Source: Firmicutes bacterium UBA6648 | GTDB taxonomy: Bacteria; Bacillota; Clostridia; Peptostreptococcales; Anaerovoracaceae | Length of the DNA: 5,819 nt | Assembly (NCBI GenBank): GCA_002455605.1 | Contig: DKLE01000050.1 | Span: forward strand, 13,042 to 18,860 | Direction: 5' to 3' | The notes under the pieces: model-generated | What the model was told of the DNA's origin: nothing | What the model saw: only the letters and a program-made list of their open reading frames with translations | The model's database searches: none | Translations under genes and position numbers: made by a program | In this document: in pieces, positions 1-4,813 of the stretch | Numbering within the stretch: the stretch's first letter is position 1 | How the letters are laid out: the number at the start of each line of letters is the position of its first letter

Positions 1-476
1 CAATTGATAAATCTCAAATCATAATTTATATTATTTACCGTTATCCGCATCAGGTTGTCCTTTGCCCGAATAATGGCTGAAATACAAAAGCCCAAATAAT
101 TTTCGTGTAATTCAAATTGTGAAGTAATGCTGTTTCCCCGGGTATATTTGTATACAGGCTTCATTTCAGAATTTTTGTATACTCCGATTGCCAACAGCAC
201 ATCTCCCGGTTTTATATGTTTGTCCCGAATATTGATCAGAGCCAAATCCTCAGGAAGCAAATCACCGTCATCATTACCCACGGAGTTGTCTGTGATAACA
301 ACAATATCGCCATTTTCAATGTTCCCCTCCGGATGTGAAGCCGCATTTTCTAATATAATACCCGTTATTTCTTTTGCTTTGTGGTTAAATATCTGAAATC
401 TTCTTCTTTTATCAATATAAATTAGTCCTTCATCAATGCTATCAGCAATTTTATGGAATATTTCTCTTTTTTTCAA
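1..476 (-). CDS. PAS-like sensory N-terminus of a transcriptional regulator (partial, runs off the left edge)
   Basis: This open reading frame runs from a TTG start at 474-476 to the window edge without a stop, giving 158 codons. The TTG is chosen because GGAGG at 485-489 lies 8 bases upstream and the coding pattern begins there (KKREIFHKIADSIDEG). The segment DSIDEGLIYIDKRRRFQIFN followed by HKAKEITGI is a typical start of a PAS domain, as in proteins that place PAS before a sigma-54 activation (AAA+) or histidine kinase module. A second stretch is rich in acidic residues (VITDNSVGNDDGDLLPEDL) and is followed by a beta-rich part (KPGDVLLAIGVYKN). From memory this arrangement resembles sensory N-termini of sigma-54-interacting regulators in Clostridia, but the effector domain lies outside the window, so that assignment is inference. 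The gene lies 53 bases downstream of the ABC ATPase on the same strand with no good terminator between, so it may be co-transcribed with the importer. Confidence 0.7.
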   Translation of the reverse strand, partial: MKKREIFHKIADSIDEGLIYIDKRRRFQIFNHKAKEITGIILENAASHPEGNIENGDIVVITDNSVGNDDGDLLPEDLALINIRDKHIKPGDVLLAIGVYKNSEMKPVYKYTRGNSITSQFELHENYLGFCISAIIRAKDNLMRITVNNINYDLRFIN

Positions 477-484
477 TGTTTTAA

Positions 485-489
485 CCTCC
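485..489 (-). promoter_or_regulatory. ribosome binding site fixing the TTG start of the PAS-like regulator
   Basis: GGAGG on the minus strand lies 8 bases before the TTG at 474-476. No in-frame ATG lies near it, so the site decides the start. Confidence 0.75.
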
Positions 490-529
490 ACAATCATATA
501 CTGATAGTTTACCACAAAAAAGCGCTGTA

Positions 530-1252
530 TTACAAAATTTTGCTTAAAAACTCCTTGGTTCTTTCACTTTGAGTATTATTAAAAATCTGATCCGGCGTTC
601 CTTCTTCCACAACGACTCCTTCATCCATAAACAGGATTCTGTCTGCAACCTCTCGAGCAAATCCCATCTCATGGGTTACTATTACCATAGTCATCCCTTT
701 TTCCGCCAGATTTTTCATCACCTCAAGAACTTCTCCCACCATTTCCGGGTCGAGAGCAGAAGTGGGTTCATCGAATAACATGACCTCCGGATTCATCGCC
801 AGGGCTCTGGCAATTGCTACACGCTGCTTCTGACCGCCTGAAAGAGCACCGGGATACACGAAAGCTTTATCGGCCAGCCCCACCCTCTCCAACAAGCTCA
901 TAGCCATTTTCTCCGCATCCTTTTTGGACATTCCTCTTACATTGATAGGAGCCAGCGTAATATTTTCCAGAGTTGTCATGTGAGGAAATAAATTAAAGTT
1001 CTGAAATACCATCCCGAGTTTTTGCCTCATCAGGTTTAGATCAATACCCTTTTCATTTATTTGCTGGCCGTCTATAAAAATTTCTCCGGAGGAAGGCTCT
1101 TCCAGCAAATTCAAACATCTTAAAAAAGTACTCTTTCCCGATCCGGAAGGGCCAATAACACAAACCACTTCACCTTCTTTGATTTTAACGTCAATTTTTT
1201 TCAGAACCTTCAAAGCTCCGTAACTTTTAGTTAAATTATTAACTTCTATCAC
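530..1252 (-). CDS. Polar amino acid ABC transporter, ATP-binding protein (GlnQ/HisP type)
   Basis: The 240-residue protein is the cytoplasmic ATPase that powers import by the neighbouring permease. All ABC landmarks are visible: Walker A GPSGSGKST at residues 34-42, Q-loop Q84 in VFQNFNLFPH, signature LSGGQ at 137-141, Walker B VMLFDEPTSALDPE starting at 157 with catalytic Glu162, and H-loop His194. The length and the motifs LFPHMTTLENI and VTHEMGFAREVADR are typical of the polar amino acid uptake family (GlnQ, HisP, ArtP type). The start codon is GTG at 1250-1252. It lies inside the end of the permease gene, so the two genes overlap by 14 bases, which indicates translational coupling in one operon. 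AAGGAG at 1264-1269 precedes it with an 11-base gap. An ATG at 1260-1262 is out of frame. The substrate cannot be told from the ATPase. Identification of the family is secure. Confidence 0.96.
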   Translation of the reverse strand: MIEVNNLTKSYGALKVLKKIDVKIKEGEVVCVIGPSGSGKSTFLRCLNLLEEPSSGEIFIDGQQINEKGIDLNLMRQKLGMVFQNFNLFPHMTTLENITLAPINVRGMSKKDAEKMAMSLLERVGLADKAFVYPGALSGGQKQRVAIARALAMNPEVMLFDEPTSALDPEMVGEVLEVMKNLAEKGMTMVIVTHEMGFAREVADRILFMDEGVVVEEGTPDQIFNNTQSERTKEFLSKIL

Positions 1253-1910
1253 TTTGTGCCATTCTCCTTTCCAAATAAACGACCACTCTTGAAAGTGGAA
1301 TTGTAAGACTCAAATATACAAATGCTGTGCCCAGATAAGCCGGCCATGACTGAAACGTAACTGATGACCAAAGGGTACTTTTTCTGGTTATTTCAGTTAT
1401 TGTAATAACCGATAGTACAGCGGTTTCTTTGATTAACGACACGAACTCATTTCCCAGAGCTGGCAGAATCACCTTAAAGGCCTGTGGAATAATTACCAGC
1501 TTCATTGCCTGAAAATGAGTCATTCCCAAAGAGCGTGAAGCTTCCATCTGACCTTTATCGATGGCCTGCAGACCGGATCGAATGATTTCCGCCACATAAG
1601 CAGAGCTGTTAATTCCACAGACGATCATTCCTGCAACAATGGGATAATCCCATCGAAACATAATGCCTTTGCTTTGAAGCAGCATAGGCAGACCATAATA
1701 TAAGATGAGGGCCTGCACCAAAAGAGGGGTTCCTCTCAGCAGTTCTATGTATAGTATTGCTGGAACACGAATAAGCTTATGCCGCGATAGCTTACACAGT
1801 GCTATGATGAGTCCAAGAGTCACACCAATAATCACCGCTACGATGGTTATTTGCAGGGTTACCCATATTCCGCTATAAGCAACCTTTATTCCCATTAAAT
1901 AGTTTTCCAA
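1239..1910 (-). CDS. Polar amino acid ABC transporter, permease (HisM/GlnP type)
   Basis: The 223-residue membrane protein forms the channel of the importer. It has several hydrophobic segments (about residues 14-38, 50-72, 90-110, 137-155 and 190-212). The ELLRGTPLLVQ motif at 56-66 is characteristic of the His/Glu/Gln/Arg permease subfamily. The EAA loop that docks on the ATPase is clear at about 123-142 (EASRSLGMTHFQAMKLVIIP). The start is taken as TTG at 1908-1910 because AGGAGGAG at 1917-1924 sits 6 bases upstream. The nearest ATG, at residue 6, would be 21 bases away. Only one permease gene is present, so the channel is presumably a homodimer. It lies 66 bases after the binding protein gene and overlaps the ATPase gene by 14 bases. 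Confidence 0.95.
   Translation of the reverse strand: MENYLMGIKVAYSGIWVTLQITIVAVIIGVTLGLIIALCKLSRHKLIRVPAILYIELLRGTPLLVQALILYYGLPMLLQSKGIMFRWDYPIVAGMIVCGINSSAYVAEIIRSGLQAIDKGQMEASRSLGMTHFQAMKLVIIPQAFKVILPALGNEFVSLIKETAVLSVITITEITRKSTLWSSVTFQSWPAYLGTAFVYLSLTIPLSRVVVYLERRMAQSDRS
1264..1269 (-). promoter_or_regulatory. ribosome binding site for the GTG start of the ABC ATPase, inside the permease gene
   Basis: AAGGAG on the minus strand lies 11 bases before the GTG at 1250-1252, within the last codons of the permease. The gap is longer than usual, and coupling to the ribosome finishing the permease probably helps initiation. Confidence 0.6.
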
Positions 1911-1916
1911 ATTTAT

Positions 1917-1924
1917 CTCCTCCT
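1917..1924 (-). promoter_or_regulatory. ribosome binding site fixing the TTG start of the permease
   Basis: AGGAGGAG on the minus strand, 6 bases before the TTG at 1908-1910, is a near-perfect Shine-Dalgarno sequence. Its position favours TTG over the ATG at 1893-1895. Confidence 0.8.
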
Positions 1925-1940
1925 AATGTCAACATCAATA

Positions 1941-1971
1941 AAATAGGTTTGCCATAAAGACAAACCTGTTT
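1941..1971 (-). other. Intercistronic hairpin between the binding protein and permease genes
   Basis: A perfect 7-bp stem pairs 1945-1951 with 1961-1967 around a 9-base loop. A/T pairs continue outward after one mismatch (1941-1943 with 1969-1971). On the minus-strand transcript it is followed by a short U-rich run (AUUUUAUU). It begins only a few bases after the stop codon of the binding protein. The likely role is partial termination or protection of the upstream mRNA from 3' decay, which would give more binding protein than permease. That role is known for many ABC importer operons but is only inferred here. Confidence 0.6.
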
Positions 1972-1976
1972 ATCCA

Positions 1977-2735
1977 TTATTCAAACCACTTATTGTAAAG
2001 CTCATCAAAGGTTCCATTTTCCTTTATGTTCTTCATTCCGGCATTGATTTTATCCAACAGCTCTTTATTGCCTTTCTTTACTGCGATTCCATAAGATTCT
2101 GCATTCAATACATCTCCGACAATTTCTACCTCACCCGGTTTAGCATTCATATATGCTTTTGTTACAGGAAGGTCATTAATTAAAGCATCGATTGTTCCAT
2201 TCTGCAAGTCCATCATGGCTACATCTAATCCGTCATAGATTTTAGCTTCTTTGATTTTTCCATGGGTTTCCAATTCCTTGCACTTATCTGCACCAGTAGT
2301 TCCAATCTGTCCTCCCACTTTCATAGCCGGAGTTAAATCTTCAATGCTTTTAATATCTTTATTTCCCGCTTTAACAGCGACTACCAAACCGGAATCATAA
2401 TATGTATCGGAAAAATCCACCTGTTCGCGCCTAGCTTTACTGGCATTCATACCAGATGCTATAATATCAATATTTCCTGATTCAAGAGCCGGGATCAGTC
2501 CTCCAAAGGACATACTTGACCATTCCAGCTTAAATCCCTGATCCGCTGCAATAGCTTCCATCATATCAACATCAAATCCGGAAAGCTCTCCAGTCTTGCT
2601 GTCTGTTGTATCAAAAGGCGGAAAAGTAGGTTCCATGGCTACCTTATAGACATTCTCCTTCTGACCGCAGGCCGCGAAGGAAACCACCATAATACAGGCT
2701 GAAATTAATGCGATAAACTTTTTTATATTTTTCAT
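1977..2735 (-). CDS. Polar amino acid ABC transporter, substrate-binding lipoprotein
   Basis: The 252-residue protein is an SBP_bac_3 family receptor that should bind an amino acid outside the cell membrane. A lipoprotein signal peptide is evident: basic KNIKK, a hydrophobic stretch at 7-20, then lipobox FAAC with Cys23 as the lipidated residue. The family signature GFDVDMMEAIA lies at 53-63. By alignment from memory with E. coli GlnH, Arg102 in KARREQVDFSDTYY should hold the alpha-carboxylate, Asp188 in NDLP the alpha-amino group, and Phe41 lines the pocket. The ATG at 2733-2735 is well supported by AGGAGG at 2745-2750, 9 bases upstream. It is the first gene of the importer operon, directly behind its promoter. 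Specificity is not readable: glutamine, arginine, histidine or cystine are all possible. Confidence 0.94.
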   Translation of the reverse strand: MKNIKKFIALISACIMVVSFAACGQKENVYKVAMEPTFPPFDTTDSKTGELSGFDVDMMEAIAADQGFKLEWSSMSFGGLIPALESGNIDIIASGMNASKARREQVDFSDTYYDSGLVVAVKAGNKDIKSIEDLTPAMKVGGQIGTTGADKCKELETHGKIKEAKIYDGLDVAMMDLQNGTIDALINDLPVTKAYMNAKPGEVEIVGDVLNAESYGIAVKKGNKELLDKINAGMKNIKENGTFDELYNKWFE

Positions 2736-2792
2736 AATTGACTACCTCCTCATGTCAAATTTACCAATATATATTATTTTTAATTATTATAT

Positions 2793-2806
2793 CGCATAAT
2801 TATACA
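2793..2806 (-). promoter_or_regulatory. possible ARG-box-like operator overlapping the -10 of the importer promoter
   Basis: The minus strand reads TGTATAATTATGCG. This is an imperfect palindrome that resembles the core of ArgR operators (TG.ATAATTAT.CA type) and covers the -10 hexamer. The surrounding DNA is very AT-rich, so a chance match is quite possible. Confidence 0.25.
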
Positions 2807-2827
2807 TGCATATTAATACTTAATCAA
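2799..2827 (-). promoter_or_regulatory. sigma-A-type promoter of the amino acid importer operon
   Basis: On the minus strand TTGATT (2822-2827) is separated by exactly 17 bases from a perfect TATAAT (2799-2804). Transcription would start near 2792, leaving a leader of about 55 bases before the binding protein start. That is too short for a T-box or a large riboswitch. Confidence 0.75.
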
Positions 2828-2856
2828 GTATTTTTTTACATCAATTTAATATTAGA

Positions 2857-2871
2857 AATATTCTGAAAACC
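2857..2871. promoter_or_regulatory. possible CodY-box-like sequence upstream of the importer promoter
   Basis: AATATTCTGAAAACC on the plus strand matches 12 of 15 positions of the CodY consensus AATTTTCWGAAAATT, and the inner TTCTGAAAA is intact. It lies about 30 bases upstream of the -35 element of the importer operon. CodY commonly controls amino acid uptake in Firmicutes. Whether this organism has CodY is unknown from the window. Confidence 0.35.
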
Positions 2872-2887
2872 GCATTACTCTCTAAGT

Positions 2888-2917
2888 AAAAAAAAGAGTG
2901 TGCATAAATACACACTC
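2888..2917 (-). terminator. Rho-independent terminator of the 98-residue gene
   Basis: On the minus strand a perfect 7-bp stem GAGTGTG/CACACTC (2911-2917 with 2896-2902, 8-base loop) is followed directly by eight T residues (2888-2895). It ends the transcript of the gene stopping at 2966 and insulates the importer promoter just beyond it. There is no T-run on the plus-strand side, so it works in one direction only. Confidence 0.9.
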
Positions 2918-2965
2918 CATCTCCTTATTAATCCTTTATAGGAATTTATATAAAATGAATGGGAA

Positions 2966-3262
2966 TTATTTGGGAGCCTTAACCTCCTGCTGCTCCACGA
3001 ATGCCAATGGATTTTCATCAATCCAGCCCAGAGCCTCCCTGGCACATTCCTTATATAAATCATATCTCCCAAGCTTCGCTAAAGTATTTTCTTTGATTAC
3101 ATTGGTTCCAAGTTCAGGGGTAAAAAGCCTATAAACCGCAGCCTGAAATTTTTCATTTAGTTTAACAATTTCCACAAATGCTTCTCTTCCATTCTTCATC
3201 AATACATTCATCGTACCATCATCTAAGGTATTGACCTTTTCAATATTTTTATATTCCTTCAT
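2966..3262 (-). CDS. Hypothetical protein, 98 residues, unknown family
   Basis: I do not recognise this protein. It begins MKEYKNIEKVNTL and is a small, highly charged, soluble-looking protein with no signal peptide or membrane segment. A first part (about residues 10-35) has alternating hydrophobic residues suggesting beta strands (TMNVLMKNGREAFVEIV). A middle part (36-85) looks helical (FQAAVYRLF, DLYKECAREALGWI). The C-terminal tail is polar (EQQEVKAPK). It has a single cysteine. The ATG at 3260-3262 is chosen because AAAGGAAG (3271-3278) lies 8 bases upstream. A GTG three codons earlier (3269-3271) would sit on top of that site. The gene has its own promoter and its own terminator, so it is almost certainly expressed, as a single-gene unit. 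It faces away from the arsR-permease operon across about 165 bases. Position alone does not show that it takes part in arsenic resistance. Confidence 0.75.
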   Translation of the reverse strand: MKEYKNIEKVNTLDDGTMNVLMKNGREAFVEIVKLNEKFQAAVYRLFTPELGTNVIKENTLAKLGRYDLYKECAREALGWIDENPLAFVEQQEVKAPK

Positions 3263-3270
3263 TTCGATCA

Positions 3271-3278
3271 CTTCCTTT
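3271..3278 (-). promoter_or_regulatory. ribosome binding site deciding the start of the 98-residue gene
   Basis: AAAGGAAG on the minus strand, continuing into GTGA, lies 8 bases before the ATG at 3260-3262. It overlaps the alternative GTG start and so argues against it. Confidence 0.65.
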
Positions 3279-3293
3279 CACTTGTATTTATTT

Positions 3294-3321
3294 ATTATAA
3301 CACAAATTACTGAATTTTCAA
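3294..3321 (-). promoter_or_regulatory. sigma-A-type promoter of the 98-residue gene
   Basis: On the minus strand TTGAAA (3316-3321) is followed after 16 bases by a perfect TATAAT (3294-3299). The start point would be near 3287, giving a leader of about 25 bases. Confidence 0.7.
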
Positions 3322-3352
3322 CCTTTTCTGCTTTTAAAGCGCTATAAATACA

Positions 3353-3381
3353 TTGACATTTGTCTATGTGTTGTGTATTAT
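3353..3381 (+). promoter_or_regulatory. promoter of the arsR-permease operon
   Basis: A perfect TTGACA (3353-3358) is followed after exactly 17 bases by TATTAT (3376-3381, five of six consensus bases). Transcription should start near 3388. Such a strong promoter fits a repressor-controlled operon. Confidence 0.85.
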
Positions 3382-3399
3382 ATATAGATAAATTCTATA
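3358..3399 (+). promoter_or_regulatory. inverted-repeat operator region, probably bound by the ArsR family repressor
   Basis: A perfect 6-5-6 inverted repeat, TATAGA TAAAT TCTATA, covers 3383-3399, just after the -10 element and across the expected start point. In addition ATTTGTCTAT at 3358-3367 is the inverse (9 of 10) of ATAGATAAAT at 3384-3393, so half-sites flank the -10 on both sides. This position is where an autorepressing ArsR protein would block transcription. The binding itself is inference. Confidence 0.6.
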
Positions 3400-3426
3400 A
3401 TTGAGATTATTTTTAGGTGACTTAAG

Positions 3427-3708
3427 ATGAATAGTAATGATTATGCACTTATATGCAAAGCTCTTGGAGATTCTAACAGACTTCAAATCGTGTCCATGCT
3501 TTCTGACGGTGAGAAATGTGCTCATAAGCTTCTTGAAAAATTTGAAATTAGCCAGCCGACTTTATCTCATCACATGAGAATACTGTGTGAATGCGGATTG
3601 GTCATTGTTAGAAAAAACGGAAAGCGGTCACATTATACTTTGAACAATCAGGTATTACGCTCTTTTGAAAAATTTATAGACGGGTTAAAGGCAGGTAGAA
3701 ATAAATGA
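3427..3708 (+). CDS. ArsR/SmtB family metalloregulatory repressor
   Basis: The 93-residue winged-helix protein should repress its own operon and release DNA on binding a metalloid or metal ion. The family core is clear: ALGDSNRLQIVSML at 12-25, the recognition helix ISQPTLSHHMRIL at 41-53, then the wing (VRKNGKRSHYTLN, 61-73). Cysteines are at positions 10, 31, 54 and 56. From memory, related Firmicute ArsR proteins often read CAC where this one reads C31-A-H33, so the usual second cysteine is replaced by histidine. The pair C54/C56 follows the recognition helix (LCECGLV). These residues probably form the sensing site. The ATG at 3427 has AGGTGA (3415-3420) 6 bases upstream. The stop overlaps the permease start as ATGA, so the two are co-transcribed and coupled. 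Inducer As(III) or Sb(III) is likely; another thiophilic metal is possible. Confidence 0.93.
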   Translation: MNSNDYALICKALGDSNRLQIVSMLSDGEKCAHKLLEKFEISQPTLSHHMRILCECGLVIVRKNGKRSHYTLNNQVLRSFEKFIDGLKAGRNK

Positions 3709-4709
3709 AAATAATTTGGGGATTCTTTCAAAATCAAATTTTAGGGATGAGATGGCTTTATGAAATTATAAACAATGTCCTCACCAACGTTGGTTTCGAT
3801 ATAAACAGCAAATTGGGCAGCAGTTTACAATTTTTTATTTTCAATGTAGTCAAAATATTTATATTGCTATCCGTTTTACTCTTTATTGTGTCATACATAC
3901 AAAGCTTTTTCCCTCCGGAACGAACAAAAAAGATACTCAGTCACTTTCAAGGTATCTGGGCCAATATACTCTCTGCATTGCTGGGAACCATAACACCCTT
4001 TTGTTCTTGCTCCTCCATTCCGTTTTTCATCGGATTTTCCAGTGCAGGCTTTCCAGTAGGCGTTACCTTTTCCTTTTTAATCGCATCGCCTCTGGTTAAT
4101 CTGGGAAGTTTAATTCTGATCGCAAGCTTTTTCGGGCTGAAAGTGGCGTTCTCTTATGTAATAGTTGGTGTCACGCTTGCTGTTATAGGAGGAACTCTGA
4201 TTGAAAAGCTTGGCATGGAGAGGTATGTGGAAGATTTTATTATGTCTAAAAGCCTGGTAGATATAGAGTCACCGGATCTGGCAAAGCAGGAGCGTATCAA
4301 TTATGCCAAGGAACAGATGGTGACTATTGTAAAAAATGTATTTGTATATGTTATTTTGGGAGTGGCCGTTGGTGCCTTTATTAACTATTGGATTTCCGCT
4401 GATACCGTTCAATCGGTTTTAGGGGAAAAGAATCCGTTTTCTGTGATTCTAGCTACTCTCGTGGGGATTCCTTTATATTCTGATGTATTTGGAACAATAC
4501 CCGTTGCCGAAGCTTTATATTTTAAAGGAGTAAGCCTAGGTACCATTTTATCCTTTATGATGGGGGTTATTGTATTGTCCCTTCCGTCTATACTGATGCT
4601 GCGTAAAGCCGTAAAGCCAAAATTACTCATCATGTTTATCGGAATCGTTGCAGCGGGAATTATCATCATCGGTTATATTTTTAACGTCTTTCAGTTTTTG
4701 TTTGTTTGA
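3705..4709 (+). CDS. ArsP/UPF0718 family (PF03773) efflux permease
   Basis: The 334-residue integral membrane protein belongs to the permease family COG0701/PF03773, which includes ArsP, an exporter of trivalent organoarsenicals. About eight membrane segments in two halves can be seen (roughly 41-65, 84-112, 116-142, 146-166, then 208-230, 244-264, 276-300, 307-332), separated by a hydrophilic loop at 167-205. The hallmark TPFCSCSSIP lies at 97-106 with Cys100 and Cys102. The corresponding part of the second half is GIPLYSDVFGTIP at 254-266. The length is normal for the family. Its ATG overlaps the arsR stop codon, giving a two-gene cassette with no arsenate reductase or ArsB/Acr3 in view. 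That coupling makes metalloid efflux the best guess, but the family also holds Cu/Zn-linked and uncharacterised (YraQ-like) members, so the substrate is inferred. Confidence 0.88.
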   Translation: MKIIWGFFQNQILGMRWLYEIINNVLTNVGFDINSKLGSSLQFFIFNVVKIFILLSVLLFIVSYIQSFFPPERTKKILSHFQGIWANILSALLGTITPFCSCSSIPFFIGFSSAGFPVGVTFSFLIASPLVNLGSLILIASFFGLKVAFSYVIVGVTLAVIGGTLIEKLGMERYVEDFIMSKSLVDIESPDLAKQERINYAKEQMVTIVKNVFVYVILGVAVGAFINYWISADTVQSVLGEKNPFSVILATLVGIPLYSDVFGTIPVAEALYFKGVSLGTILSFMMGVIVLSLPSILMLRKAVKPKLLIMFIGIVAAGIIIIGYIFNVFQFLFV

Positions 4710-4751
4710 TACAAACACTTATTTTATTAACCGGACATTGTTCGCAGGAAT

Positions 4752-4812
4752 TATAAAAAATCTGCCTCACAAGCAGCTATACGCCGCTAATGAGGCAGAT
4801 TCTTATTTTTTA
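4752..4812. terminator. Bidirectional Rho-independent terminator shared by the permease and deacetylase genes
   Basis: A perfect 11-bp stem pairs 4759-4769 with 4791-4801. The 21-base loop can fold further (AGC at 4772-4774 with GCT at 4786-4788, and GC at 4776-4777 with GC at 4783-4784). On the plus strand it is followed by TTCTTATTTTTT, ending the arsR-permease transcript. On the minus strand it is followed by ATTTTTTATAA, ending the deacetylase transcript, whose stop codon lies at 4814-4816. Confidence 0.9.
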
Positions 4813-4813
4813 T

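Noticed and set aside
127..396. Open frame of 89 codons on the plus strand
   Set aside because: It lies opposite the PAS-like gene, has no ribosome site, and its composition is that of an antisense frame.
530..545. AAGC...GCTT with a following T-run as a terminator after the ATPase
   Set aside because: Only a 4-bp stem can form and it starts inside the coding region, which is too weak to count.
1256..1261. TGGCAC on the minus strand as a sigma-54 -24 element
   Set aside because: No TTGC -12 element follows at the right distance, and it lies inside the permease-ATPase overlap.
2736..2798. T-box or riboswitch in the leader of the importer operon
   Set aside because: The leader is only about 55 bases and AT-rich, with no strong stems and no T-box consensus.
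2875..3134. Open frames on both strands around the 98-residue gene
   Set aside because: They overlap the terminator hairpin and the better supported gene, lack ribosome sites and resemble no protein.
3263..3271. GTG start giving three more residues to the 98-residue protein
   Set aside because: The GTG sits within the Shine-Dalgarno sequence; ATG at 3260-3262 has correct spacing.
3330..3340. GCTTTTAAAGC palindrome in the divergent intergenic region as an operator
   Set aside because: It is short, composed mostly of A and T, and upstream of both promoters; chance is the simplest explanation, although it could be included in a footprint.
4409..4669. Minus-strand open frame of 86 codons within the permease gene
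   Set aside because: It is a shadow of the permease reading frame with no ribosome site and no recognisable product.
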